A stretch of 64,000 bases of DNA. It comes from Meghimatium bilineatum (lineage: Eukaryota > Mollusca > Gastropoda > Stylommatophora > Philomycidae). The position numbers and the translations under genes are program-made. The notes below the pieces were generated by a model. The model was given only the letters and a program-made list of their open reading frames with translations, was not told the DNA's origin and searched no databases. Below are positions 44,450 to 55,862 of this stretch, in pieces. The number at the start of each line of letters is the position of its first letter. Position 1 is the first letter of the stretch. Location of the stretch: NCBI GenBank assembly GCA_034231615.1, contig CM067298.1, positions 19,783,478 to 19,847,477 on the forward strand, in the 5' to 3' direction.

Positions 44450-45500
44450 GATGTCTATTGTCTATCCTCAAGTGGAAGCTGGTTGATAGCATCCACACTT
44501 GCCGTTAAGCAGGAGTGGGAGCTGGAAGTTTTTGTTCAAGGCCAGATGTGACATCATGAGTCGTACCAAGTCCGTGTTTGTGTAGGGTGGTCATGGTGTT
44601 ATCAATCCATCTCTTTCTTGGTCTTCCCTTTGCTCTGTATCCAGCTGATCATTTGTAATAAATTCAGAGTAGTAATTGGCTTGGGTCCATTCTCACAAGG
44701 TGACCAAACCACTTTATCTGCTGTGACCACTTAATCTCACATGTGATGATTTTTCTCTGCTGTGAGGTTGTTAAAGACTATGTATGACACTGGTAACAAA
44801 GTGTTGGTAGATATTATCTGTCTCTTTATGTCCATATTAATCTTTTGATACAGGAGTAATGGTGAAAGTTGATAAGTTTGCTTTCTGACATCTTAATTCT
44901 ATTTCTCTGTCTAGGTTCCCATTTTCTGAAAAAAAAACTGATTTTCATGTTATACTTCTTACAAGCTATTGACAGTGCATCTATGTGGATTTTGATATTT
45001 TCTACATCATTGTATATCAGGCTTTTGTCGTCGGCGAACAGAAGTTCATTGATTTTACTTGTGTTTTCATCTACTGATTTGTCTGCATTGTTTATATTTT
45101 CCTCTTTTAGAATCGTAGCTTCTTTCATTATTCTATGCATACAGATATTGAAAGGTAAAGCACACAGTCCTGTCTGGCCCCTGATTTAGTTTCAAATTTA
45201 GTTTAGGTCGTTCCATCTGCTGTTCTCACTGCACTTGTGCAGTTTTGGTATAGTGCTTTTATGTTGTCTAATAACTGACCAATGTTGTACTTCTCTAATG
45301 TTTCCCAGAGAATATTCCTATCTACTCTATCGAATGCCTTTTCCTGGTCTATAAATATAACGTTTATATCTTGATTGTATTCAATAACTTTTTCACTTAG
45401 TTGTCTCAGTGTGAATAGTGCGGCAGTGCAACTAGCCCCTCTTCTAAAACCAAATTGAGTGGGCTCAGTTGAAGTTCTGTTATATGTGTTACACAAAACT
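44450..45500 (-). pseudogene. LINE Y with reverse transcriptase
   Basis: The tail inverse (gatgtctattgtctatcctc) starts the copy. The minus strand then holds, from high to low coordinates, TQFGFRRGASCTAALFTLRQ, DINVIFIDQEKAFDRVDRNI (motif A), NIKALYQNCTSAVRTADGTT, INELLFADDKSLIYNDVENI (FADD catalytic motif) and the RPRKRW-like C-terminus at about 44600. Frames are broken near 45180 and 44900. Confidence 0.88.
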
Positions 45501-45861
45501 ACTATGGTACTAACAATGATAAGATATTACAGATAATGATAAGATCATATGGATAATGATGAAGAAAAAGGGCATTGCAATTTGACATTTCGGTATAAGA
45601 CATTCATCAGAATATTAGTGATGTAATAATAAAAGAAAAAAACTAATTGAAATATATATATCTATAATATATCACACATCATAAAAGTGAAATAGGATGG
45701 ATGGATAGCGATATATAGCACAAAATTTGTGTTCAGTGGTCAGGAGCATAAAAATGTGTACCATAAGAAAATTGTGCCAAGTAAAGGAATGTACTATAAA
45801 TCAAATGAAAGAGAACAAATATTCCTGAGATAATGGAATCGGATAAAGTTCATACTGGGGA

Positions 45862-46186
45862 TGTGAGACTTGGACAGTAGTCTAGAACAATAACTATACC
45901 ACAGATACAAGACTTGGATAGTAGTCTAGAACAATAACTATACCACAGATACAAGACTTGGATAGTAGTCTAGAACAATAACTATACCACAGATACAAGA
46001 CTTGGATAGTAGTCTAGAACAATAACTATACCACAGATACAAGACTTGGACAGTAGTCTAGAACAATAACTATACCACAGATACAAGACTTGGATAGTAG
46101 TCTAGAACAATAACTATACCACAGATACAAGACTTGGATAGTAGTCTAGAACAATAACTATACCACAGATACAAGACTTGGACAGT
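45862..46186 (+). repeat. 44-bp minisatellite, about seven and a half units
   Basis: The unit is GATACAAGACTTGGATAGTA + GTCTAGAACAATAACTATAC + CACA. The first unit reads gggatgtgagacttggacag, which resembles the LINE codons for a YGCETWT motif, so the array may have grown from a LINE fragment. Alternate units carry ttggaca or ttggata. Confidence 0.95.
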
Positions 46187-46191
46187 AGAGT

Positions 46192-46400
46192 ACATTTATT
46201 ATTACAGTGGAATCCTATTTTAATAACTAACTTGATTCAGATCAACAAAATATGTATATAATAACAGATATTTGATACAGATTAACAATAAAGAAGAAAT
46301 ATAATTGGGGATTTTGAAAAGTTGTTATATAGGAAAATGTGTTATAAAAGAATATGCTATAGAGGGATTCCACAGTTAATATTCTGAATATACATGTAGT
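46192..46400 (+). mobile_element. Family E MITE-like element
   Basis: Starts with cagtggaatcct and contains attggggattttgaaaagtt and agggattccac near the end; gtggaatcc and ggattccac form inverted ends. It is paralleled by 51885-52085 along its whole length. No coding capacity; a pogo/Tigger-like ancestry is suggested by the CAGTGGAATCC end (inference). Confidence 0.65.
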
Positions 46401-46539
46401 ACAATATCCATTGTAGAGTAGAAACTGTATTTCTGTTAATGACAATTCACACAATATCTCTAGACTAATTAACAGTACATTGTTTTTTTTAAATAATAAA
46501 ATATACATTGCTAAATAACACTTAAACTGCATTATATCT

Positions 46540-46612
46540 TCTGTGTTCATTCTCAAACTCCCACCGGATCTCATGTAGCAGGACAATGGTCTACTAATGT
46601 ATTCAACATCTC
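46540..46612 (-). mobile_element. SINE A, partial copy
   Basis: Antisense: cttctgtgttcattctcaaa..gtagcaggacaatggtctac. Only the 3' half of the element (with the tail) is present. Confidence 0.7.
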
Positions 46613-46639
46613 CAATATATCACCTTAAGGTGAAACCCG

Positions 46640-46905
46640 ACTAAACTTGTTTAGGTTGGGCATGTAACAAGACATAACTCACTTTCTAACATTATTTTGT
46701 GCAAGGAACAGTCAAGGGTGGAAGGAGAAGGGGACAGAGAAAATCCTGGATTTAGAACATCAAGGGATGGTTTGGGCTTCATTTTTCTACACTCCTCCGA
46801 AAGCTGAGGTTACAAGATGTTTGGATGGCTTTTTTTACTCATGTCTTCAGTGTAGCACCACTACTACCCTGACGGGTTATGGGTCTTATTATTATTATTA
46901 TTGTA
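46640..46905 (+). pseudogene. LINE RT C-terminal tail with (TTA)n end
   Basis: Frameshifted reading: GHVTRHNSLSNIIL, VEGEGDREN, then the terminal tgacgggttatgggtcttat and (tta)n also present at 44395. It is a second 5'-truncated copy of that family. Confidence 0.78.
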
Positions 46906-46909
46906 TAGG

Positions 46910-47895
46910 CCTATCACTTTATCTAGTTGTCTATTCTCTTTCACAAAGAAACACATTCTTAACTTGTAGTGGACCAAGCGACAACCTATTTGTCATTTTT
47001 TTCTTATATGCTGATTTTGTCTCTGGTCCACTAAGAATTAATTATTGTATGAAGCCATGTGCATTCATATATGTTGATTGCTGTACAAAAGAACGAAATA
47101 TATCCAGCACCTTCCTTGCTGCCTTCCAAGAAACTTTAGGCTGTGCTTCCTCTTGTTTGTTTGCCTCAAAGTTGAGGCCAGAACATTACAAATTATTTTT
47201 TCATTGTCCAAAGAAATGGTGATAAGAATATCACTGTCAACATTAACCCAGCATTCAATCTCTTCCCCACTCAAAATCTTTCTGAAAACTCTCAAAATCT
47301 GTTACACCCTCTCATCTGTAAAATTGAACCCTCAAAATCTCATCTGTAAAATTGCCATCAGCCACAGTATTCTCAGACAATGTTGACATTTCTGTTTTTA
47401 CACTATTCCATGCAAAGATATTGTAAATATGGCATCCTTTGAATTTAACATTTTCTGGAAATCGTTGATTTTCCCTTTATCACAGCTAACCAGGGGACTC
47501 ATGAAGTCACAATGTTAATACATTTTCAAATTTTAGATTAGACTGATCCAATTTTGATCCAGCAATTCACAAAATTATTTTTTCACTTTTTACTATTATA
47601 TTTTATTTGTTTGGGTGCAGGTTGCTTGAGACTTCCAGTTATTTGAGCACAGGAAATTTACTGTATTAGTAGTTTTGTGTACCACATAATGTATCTATTT
47701 ATATAATGATTTTGGAACAGTGCAAGTAGGGTTTGAAAAATTTAAGGTTTGGTTAGTTATATAAAACACAACTATCCAAACCCTAAAATAAATTAATATT
47801 TATGGTAAATTATTAAATGAACATAATGAAATTTACAAATATAGACAAGGGAAATAACTCAACTATGGTGGCATCTACTTGGTGGTACCTATTTT
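46910..47895. other. No recognisable gene
   Basis: Several overlapping open frames (46767-47222 +, 47065-47295 -, 47078-47386 +) share no domain and show no splice support. ctcaaaatct recurs in tandem at 47270-47340. Confidence 0.35.
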
Positions 47896-47899
47896 TCCC

Positions 47900-48045
47900 C
47901 TCGTTCTTTATCAAACTCCAACCAGATCTCTTTTATAGCAGCAGAACAATGATCCTACTAGATTTCCATCAAGATTTAGTCCAATGATTAGAAATGCACT
48001 GTGTGACTGTTTATTTGCACCAACAGCTCGACACATCTGACTTTG
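47900..48045 (-). mobile_element. SINE A copy, old
   Basis: Antisense, with many substitutions (tcaaactccaaccagatctc..cagaacaatgatcctactag..gaaatgcactgtgtgactg). It is the most diverged of the nearly complete copies. Confidence 0.7.
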
Positions 48046-48709
48046 CACTGGTAACTTCAGTTTTTTACCACTTTTACTAAATGGTGTACTTATGCAACCA
48101 TATCACTAGTATAGTTGGGAAACCATACAAAATAAGTGGTTCTTGTACCTACACACCAAGCTCAAAGTTAACTAGTCACGCATGCTTGTTTTTTTTACCA
48201 CTGTCTTGCATTGCTATTTACACAGCCACACTATATAATATTAATTTGTGCCTTGTTGCTATCTTTCTATATGATAGAGATGGAAGTACTGATTGTGTTG
48301 CCTCAAGTGCAGTAATGGTCCTAATATACAGACAGATATGCTATAATCTGAAATAATTCCACCATTCAGTTTTGTCAAGAGAACTACTGTTGTGTCTATA
48401 TGTCTACATACAAAACAAAATTGAATACTTTTTCCCTCGCGTAATCATTTATTTTTTAATTTGTTAATAAATTAATAAAAATTGTATATTTGATGAGCAA
48501 GTAAATGTTTAAATTTATGCTTTATTTTGTGCAGTTGAAATATTTATGTAAAATTGTGTTTTATATTTATCCAAATTTTATTTAATTGGTTTTAAAAAAG
48601 AAAACCAATAGTACTATTAGAGCCTTATTCTGTATATAGAACGGATTGAGGGTCTTCCAAAACAGTTTTATCATAAATTAATTTTTCTGTTTTTGTTTAC
48701 TCAATGAAT

Positions 48710-48734
48710 GAATGAATATATATATATATATAAT
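48710..48734. repeat. (TGAA)n and (TA)n microsatellite
   Basis: gaatgaatgaat followed by tatatatatatatata. Confidence 0.85.
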
Positions 48735-48919
48735 TATTTTTATTGTTTGGTAATATTGCTTGTCATAATAACTTCATCTTGCTTTCTATAATTACTTGAG
48801 TAATTCCAGAATGCATGTGACAATTTAGTTTTGTTTAACTTAAGGAATATATTGTTATACATTCTGATTTATACAATATTATATTTTAGTTTTCAGTGAA
48901 AGTCAATGTATTTTTTCTT

Positions 48920-48990
48920 AACGGAGTACATATGGGAAACTGAGTACAGTGAAGTCAATCCTCTACGACTTTTGAACCCTTTTTTGTATT
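48920..48990 (+). repeat. Family G segment
   Basis: See 21470-21545; about 70 bp shared between this site and OTUD7 intron 1. Confidence 0.6.
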
Positions 48991-49187
48991 TTTTGTGGGG
49001 ATCGACAGATCACAACATACCTGCCTCAATATCTAAAATATATAATCACCAAGGCTGTAGATCTAGCACCCATTTTCCTGTGTTATCATATTTGAGATTA
49101 GATTTCTATCATTTATGTACTGTGTGAGCCATAAGTCTGTGAAATATAAAAAAAAATTATTACTCAAAAACTATGCAACTGATCATT

Positions 49188-50250
49188 AGGTGCCATCACC
49201 ACTTGGAATGTTGGCTGTAATTCATCTCTAATATTAGGTGCCATCACTGCTTCAATTGTTGGTTGTAATTCATCTCTAATATTAGGTGCCATCACTGCTT
49301 CAATTGTTGGTTGTAATTCATCTCTAATATTAGGTGCCATCACCACTTGGAATGTTGGCTGTAATTCATCTCTAATATTAGGTGCCATCACTGCTTCAAT
49401 TGTTGGCTGTAATTCATCTCTAATATTAGGTGCCATCACTGCTTCAATTGTTGGTTGTAATTCATCTCTAATATTAGGTGCCATCACCACTTGGAATGTT
49501 GGCTGTAATTCATCTCTAATATTAGGTGCCATCACTGCTTCAATTGTTGGTTGTAATTCATCTCTAATATTAGGTGCCATCACTGCTTTGATTGTTGGTT
49601 GTAATTCATCTCTAATATTAGGTGCCATCACCACTTGGAATGTTGGCTGTAATTTATCTCTAATATTAGGTGCCATCACTGCTTCGATTGTTGGTTGTAA
49701 TTCATCTCTAATATTAGGTGCCATCACCACTTGGAATGTTGGCTGTAATTCATCTCTAATATTAGGTGCCATCACCACTTGGAATGTTGGTTGTAATTCA
49801 TCTCTAATATTAGGTGCCATCACTGCTTCGATTGTTGGTTGTAATTCATCTCTAATATTAGGTGCCATCACTGCTTCGATTGTTGGTTGTAATTCATCTC
49901 TAATATTAGGTGCCATCACCACTTGGAATGTTGGCTGTAATTCATCTCTAATATTAGGTGCCATCACCACTTGGAATGTTGGTTGTAATTCATCTCTAAT
50001 ATTAGGTGCCATCACTGCTTCGATTGTTGGTTGTAATTCATCTCTAATATTAGGTGCCATCACTGCTTCGATTGTTGGTTGTAATTCATCTCTAATATTA
50101 GGTGCCATCACTGCTTCGATTGTTGGTTGTAATTCATCTCTAATATGAGGTGCCATGTGCCATCACTGCTTCAATTGTTGGTTGTAATTCATCTCTAATA
50201 TGAGGTGCCATCACCACTTGGAATGTTGGCTGTAATTCATCTCTAATATC
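49188..50250. repeat. 48-bp minisatellite, 22 units, open on both strands
   Basis: Two unit types alternate: A (catcactgcttcaattgttg) and B (catcaccacttggaatgttg), sharing the other 28 bp. The order along + is BAABAABAABABBAABBAAA then AB. Because the unit is 48 bp, one minus-strand frame stays open for 330 codons (16-residue repeats MAPNIRDELQPTIEAV / ..TFQVV) and a + strand frame for 186. A 7-bp slip (gtgccatgtgccat) at about 50150 ends the long frame. I see no promoter, splice or flanking coding evidence for a real protein. Confidence 0.95.
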
Positions 50251-50344
50251 TTGTTTCTACCTTGATGCATTCTTACAAATTTATTAATTTCATTTTCTTT
50301 CCTTCTCACTTGTAGATCTTCTTACCTTTTCTAAACCTGTATAA

Positions 50345-50605
50345 TCACTAGTGTGTTGCTGGGACCCAAAAGGAAATCAGAGAATAGTTACACTGTCACC
50401 TGCCAAGCACGTCATAAGAGGCAACTAAGGAGGTTTTGGGGTGGAGTTGGTTGTTAATTCCATATAGGGTCAAAAGTGACCCAGAATCCACGCTGTCAGG
50501 TCATATGGTGCAGATTTTGCAACTAAGCTGTCAACAATGCACTTCATTCTCTGGACTACGTCCTGCTGATCTGCAGTAGTTTGGGAACAAACGCAGAGGA
50601 AACCA
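50345..50605 (+). mobile_element. SINE B copy
   Basis: ggaaatcagagaatagttac..ggaggttttggggtggagtt..gggtcaaaagtgacccagaa and the 3' domain cattctctggactacgtcct..tgatctgcagtagtttggga. The GAA tail is reduced to gcagagga. Confidence 0.8.
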
Positions 50606-50609
50606 ATAT

Positions 50610-51880
50610 ACAGTAATTTAATACCACCCACATTGTATAAATTTAAAAGTAGTGCATTGATACTATGTTTCTAAATTGAACAAAAATAGAGGCACACAAA
50701 TTCTTTATCAAAAATATTTCCTCTACAAATTCTTTTGGAGCAAGGTTTTATGCTATGCAGGTCTCATTGATAATTCTATCTTCTCTGGATATAGAGACTG
50801 GTGAAGAGGAATAATGCAGAGCTGATTTCTTTAGTCAGTTATACACAACTGGATGTAGTATGAAAGTAAAATAGTTCAATACAGAACTGCTGTGTATGAT
50901 GTGTTTCAATAAGTTCAATACAGAACTGCTGTGTTGAGGTACCACATATTTCTCACATATAGATACCACATATTTCAATATGTGCTCATGAATATTTTTT
51001 TTCGTTTATGTGTTTTTATTTACTCATTGCAGCTCATTTTACATATGACTGCCATATAAAAATGTCTTCTTTTGTAGAGAAAGCATTCATTCCTAAATAT
51101 TTTAATTTATAAAACATGATAGGGCAATGAGAAATAATAGATTTATGATTGAATTTGTTGAGTACAATTTTGCAGTGAAAACATCATTTTGACCTTAGCA
51201 CACTAAGGGATAATATTGTACAGATATCTTTCATCTCAGAATTTCTCATAGCACATCTTTTTTCATGGTTATACAGGAGTGGCTCCTTTCAGAAAATATT
51301 TCTGCAAGAAATATTTTGTCACTGCAGATGAGGTTCTTGTATCAGAATGACCTGTCACATTTACTTTGCCATCATATTTACAACTACTAGCGTCTAGTGA
51401 GGAAATCACAGAAGTTGTGTGTGCATCTTTTTACAATTACTTTGTCTTTCTGTCTACATAAGAATTATAACTATGCACTGTGTAGTTGTTTTTGTGGTTC
51501 ATTTATTTTAATGTTCCAGAGACTTGTGAATCTGATTATTTATATATATAACATGGGATAAAGTGGTATCTGTGACCCTGTACTATTATGAAATAGCTTG
51601 AATCTCAGATTATGAAACATTCTATTGATTTTATTTTGTCATATTTATTATGGTAGTAATAAGAGCATGTAAAACTGATATCAAACTGGTGGTTTGTTAC
51701 CAAGTATACGTTTTTAAATGAAGAGCTGTGTTTTCTGGTTATATGAAGTAGGATGAAATAGATAGCTTATTGATTCCATCCATAATCTGTTAGGGTCATA
51801 AAGGTACTACATTTGAATGCATCACCACACAGAGCACTCCAGAAATGCGGATGAATATGGGAAAAAAAGTTGACTTGTCG
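50610..51880. other. No recognisable feature
   Basis: AT-rich. A 33-bp piece (caatacagaactgctgtgt) is duplicated at 50878-50935. Confidence 0.4.
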
Positions 51881-51884
51881 TTTC

Positions 51885-52085
51885 TGATAGTGGAATCCTG
51901 TTATAACACTTTGGTCTAGATTGACAAGCTGTTTATGTAATAACACATTCGCTATATACAGTACAATATAGAATAAATATAATTAAGGATTTTGAAAAGT
52001 GTTATTATATAGGGAAATGTTATAAAAGAATGCGCTATATAGGGATTCCACGATTAATATTCTGAATATACATATGTAAATTTTG
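51885..52085 (+). mobile_element. Family E MITE-like element
   Basis: gtggaatcctgttataacac..aaggattttgaaaagtgtta..gcgctatatagggattccac. It matches 46192-46400 and, inverted, 56925-57010. Inverted ends gtggaatcc/ggattccac are retained. Confidence 0.68.
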
Positions 52086-52529
52086 TTTGTGTATGTGTGA
52101 TACAAAAGGTGTGAGAAGTTTATAAAGAATAGAAACTGTGTTTAAAAAAATTGTTAAATCAGAAATATTTTAAAAATAAAATTACTTACATTTATTTCCA
52201 ATATGGCACGCATGCGGTTGCGTCTGTGGGTCTCAAAAATGGCTCACTAGACACACCAACCATGCAACAGAAAACCTTAGTAGATGACATGCCTTTATAT
52301 TGAGGTTATCTTCTTATAGAAGCTTCATGGCACATCATCTATACAATCTCGTAGTCGCAACCTTCGATAACAGTAACCATGTTGTTCCGACAGGCCAACG
52401 TTGTGCTTGAACTAGTTACGGGCACGGCGTGGGTGGGCGGAACAACAAAGAAACCTGTCACAATGGCCAGAGTTGTGCCCTGATTACGACATCTGTTTCT
52501 GCGGCATAAGACTCGAAACACCATCTAAG

Positions 52530-52608
52530 CGAATGGCTGCCGGAACAGAGGACGGAGCACTTATGGGAATGCCCCACGTGCTGTGAGGCCAGTTTCTAAT
52601 CAAGAACC
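52530..52608 (+). mobile_element. Family C 3' fragment
   Basis: aatggctgccggaacagagg..gggaatgccccacgtgctgt and ttctaatcaagaacc match the family C 3' end at 6640-6718 (tggatgctggaaccgagcac). Confidence 0.65.
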
Positions 52609-53109
52609 AATATGGCAACCCTTATAACATAGTTTTACACACCTAAATATATTGTAAATATGTAGATTCATACCAGACTAACATAATATCGCTGCGGAAA
52701 TAAAACATGTAAAAGTAACTTATCTTGTTTAAAAAAATTGAACTCTATAGTTAGACCTAGTGTTGTCGCCAATCCCATCATTTCATAAAGAAACCGATGT
52801 GTTACTTTATCTACTTTGAAAACAAACATAATTCCTTACTATCACAATCTATACTGATTTTACGTCAATTATACATATTGACAACCATTGTAACCCTCCA
52901 ATGGATTCTGGTATGTATGTCTCTCGATACTTAGAATTTCTTGTACAACAGTCTCCTATGTTTCATGCAATTCTGGCATCCACAGTAGCATACTGCCAAC
53001 TATGATTTGCTGAGTCCGGTGAAGTGGCAATTTTGTGATTTTCATTTCGATGAATAGAGGGGTATAGCAATGGGCAAGTCTGTTTGCCGGGAGCGTCGTG
53101 AACTAGGTA

Positions 53110-53229
53110 AATCGTCTGCAAGTCCATCCTCCATGGTGAGTGAATAAGGTTACTGCATATAAACAATTGGGTGGTGAGTGAATAAGTTACTATAAACAGT
53201 TGTGTTGTGTGCGGGTAAGGTTACTATTA
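53110..53229 (+). repeat. About 40-bp minisatellite, left part
   Basis: Units of the type gtgtggtgagtggataaggt + tactataaacaatt. It is cut at 53229 by the transposon; the array resumes at 55001 in the same orientation. Confidence 0.85.
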
Positions 53230-53376
53230 GTGCGTTCATAAATAGTTGAGCATCGATATTATTTATTTTCTCTGTAATTACTGAGCGTATAGGCTTCATG
53301 TTTTGCATGAGTGCATTATTTCATAACCGCATTACAGATTTGTGATTAAGTATTATCTAGATTGAACAGATTTATC

Positions 53377-53539
53377 CCGCCGAAGACGGATGTGTTGGGC
53401 CATTGGCGCAAATAAAACGGCGACACAACGCATTTCCATTCTCTGGACTATATCCTGCTGGAAATCTAATAGGGCCATTGTCCTACTGCAATAGAGATCC
53501 GGCAGGAGTTTGAGAATGAACGCTGAAGAAGAAGAAGAA
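53377..53539 (+). mobile_element. SINE A copy with 13-bp target-site duplication
   Basis: From ccgccgaagacggatgtgtt to the (GAA)n end, flanked by gaacagatttatc at 53364-53376 and 53540-53552. It lies in the left inverted repeat of the Tc1-like element. The right inverted repeat reads through this site without an insert, which proves the boundaries. Confidence 0.95.
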
Positions 53540-54192
53540 GAACAGATTTATCACAGCAGTCGCTATGAATGTCATTTTTAATGTAGTAATGATTTTATGT
53601 GGAAAAGAAATTTTACAGTAATTGCTGGTATAGGCATATCATTCATTTGTTTTAGCATGGATAAAAATCAAGTATTCTGAATGTAATATTTTTCTTTTGT
53701 TGCATTGAGATTATATGTAGCGAGATATAAATTTAACAGTTAAACTTTTATATAATTGTTTTATTGTTTACAATCTCGTCAATTTAAAATAAACGTAAAC
53801 ATACATTGTACATACAGTAGTCATAATCATCTTTGTCCTAGTGTGAACATTTTAAGCTGTAGTGTTGACATTCTGAAATCTTCTATCAAAACATTTTTTG
53901 AGTTCATTTTACAATGCGGAGAAAATTAAGTGTTCTGCATTTATATTATCAGACTGGGTCTTTTGTTTTTCACCTCTTATCCTAGCACCTTTTAGTTTGC
54001 TGTGCATGAATTTTTGAGAGAGAACATCCTTTCTCAGCAAAACATTAAATCACAACAGCTTACTACATTTAATGATTGTCAGTATGGTCTTGTTGTCCAG
54101 CAAGGCTAGGCTATATATTATATATTAATATCGCATATGCCTTTCCATTGATAGATTTGTCTTCATATGTTCACTATTATATTGATGTTATT

Positions 54193-54342
54193 CTTCTTCT
54201 TCAGTGTTCATTCTCAAACTCCTGCTGGATCTCTCCTGTAATAGTACTACTAGATCTCCAGCAGGATGCAGTCCAGAGAATGGAAATGCGTTGTGTCGCC
54301 GTTTTATTTGCGCCAATGGCCCGACACATCCGTCTTCGGCGG
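54193..54342 (-). mobile_element. SINE A copy with 13-bp target-site duplication
   Basis: Antisense from cttcttcttcagtgttcatt to cgtcttcggcgg, flanked by tattgatgttatt at 54180-54192 and 54343-54355. This is the cleanest copy for defining the element (150 bp here). Frames open across it are by-products. Confidence 0.95.
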
Positions 54343-54449
54343 TATTGATGTTATTAAAATCCAACATCTTGTTTTTCCCCATTCCTTGTTTAGAGTTCTT
54401 ATTGTTCTATTCATAATTCAATGAATCATAAAGATCGTTTAATGAAGCG

Positions 54450-54790
54450 CATACCATCTTTCTACAAATATTCTTCTTCCACTTTAAATATATGGTGCTC
54501 ATATTTTATCCAGTATTCTTTGTCAATGACAGAGAACATAGTATATGCAATTTTCTGAACATCATTCAGTTTGAAGGCTTTATTTTCCTTTGCCACTACT
54601 CCCTTAATTTTAGCCTAAACAAATTCTATTGGATTTAAATGTGAATGGTACGATGGTAATCTTATACATCTATGTCTATGCTCCTCTATAATTTTGTCAC
54701 TGGAAAATCTTCACTCTGTGTGCATTCTTTACCAACAACAGTAACTCTGGTTTCAAGTACATTTCAGTATATGGAATATGTTCTTTTTTA
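54450..54790 (-). pseudogene. DDE transposase C-terminal fragment
   Basis: The minus strand reads TEMYLKPELLLLVKNAHRVK, then RCIRLPSYHSHLNPIEFV (the RLPPYHxxLNPIE motif with the catalytic Glu) and KENKAFKLNDVQKIAYTMFS, DKEYWIKYEHHIFKVEEEYL. This is the end of a Tc1/IS630-type transposase. The N-terminal DNA-binding part and first catalytic Asp are missing, and stops interrupt the reading, so it is inactive. Confidence 0.82.
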
Positions 54791-55000
54791 AGCCATATGT
54801 TAATCTAAGAAAAATATTGCTACCGTAAAAACAATATTCTTAGCGACTGCTGCAATAAATCCGTTCCGTCTAGATAATAATTAATCATAAATCTGTAACG
54901 TGGTTATGAAATAATGCACTCCTGAAAAATATTATGCCTATATGCTCAGTAATTACAGAGGTAATAGACAATATCAGTGCTCAACTATTTATGAACACAC

Positions 55001-55260
55001 TATCTAAACAATTGTGAGGTGCATGGATATGGTTAAACAATTGTGTGGTGAGTGATTACGGTTACTATGAACAATCGTGTGGTGCGTGAATAAGGCAACT
55101 ATAAACAATAGTGTGGTGAATGGATAAGGCTACTATAAACAATTGTGTGGTGAGTGGATAAGATTACTGCATATAAACAGTTGTGTGGTGAGTAGAAAGC
55201 TTATTGTAAAAAATTGTGCGGTGAATGATAAATTTACTGCATACCTGATATTTTTGTGTG
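55001..55260 (+). repeat. About 40-bp minisatellite, right part
   Basis: About six units of caattgtgtggtgagtggat + aaggctactataaa with substitutions; continuation of 53110-53229 beyond the transposon. Confidence 0.88.
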
Positions 55261-55714
55261 TTATTGTTTAGTGCATGCCAGATATTTTGTGTGTGGTGTA
55301 CAGCAAGTTGACTATACCGATCACATCATGCGTATTTTAGATTTTTTAATGAACCCTCTATTGCTTCAAACTAGCGATGTTGAATAACATTTAGCAGCTT
55401 GTGTCACTTAGCAGAATCTGTTGTCATAATAGATGCCTTTGTCTAATTTAGCAAAATATGGTGATGGACACTTGCCGTTGTACAAATGGTCCTGCATGTC
55501 TTTGTATGTGCCAAGACCAGGTGGAGATATGTCATTGTATACGTGTCAAAGCATAATGCTTCTAGTGTTTTCTTTAAAGGTCTGTGATATGTTTTTTATA
55601 TATAAAATAAATACATGCTTGCCTTTGTCCATTACTTTATTCATAACTCGTCATTTGTGTTTAGCAGAACTCTTACTTACACACAAAAACTTGCATCCAA
55701 AATAAGGATACACT

Positions 55715-55862
55715 TTTTGGTCTGACACATCTGACCAAAACACCACATATTACAGCATGGGTCACTGACATATGGGAGTGGGACAGCCAACTCCACCACC
55801 CCCACTAAGTGTTATTACAAGTGTTATTCTTTGCTCCCCTTTCAGGCCTTGGCACATTGTCC
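55715..55862 (-). mobile_element. SINE B 5' fragment
   Basis: tctgacacatctgacca..agcatgggtcactgacatat..gacagccaactccacc..ttctttgctcccctttcagg matches the 5' part of SINE B (compare 9350-9440 and 59120-59200). The (GAA) end is absent. Confidence 0.7.

Larger units (their letters stand above)
53230..55000 (-). mobile_element. Tc1/mariner-like DNA transposon inserted in a minisatellite
   Basis: TA stands on both sides (53228-53229 and 55001-55002). Terminal inverted repeats of about 190 bp begin gtgcgttcataaatagttga at the left and, inverted, gtgtgttcataaatagttga at the right, and remain alignable to about 53600 and 54810. Removing the two SINE insertions leaves about 1.43 kb, a normal size for this superfamily. 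The minus strand carries a DDE transposase fragment (54450-54790). Confidence 0.85.

Noticed and set aside
46767..47386. Overlapping open frames of 151 and 102 codons
   Set aside because: The first begins in a LINE tail and runs through a (TTA)n microsatellite; the second overlaps in another frame. No domain seen.
49164..50156. 330-codon minus-strand open frame as a repetitive protein gene
   Set aside because: The unit is 48 bp, so any stop-free unit keeps a frame open; the opposite strand is also open for 186 codons. No flanking exon, promoter or domain was found.
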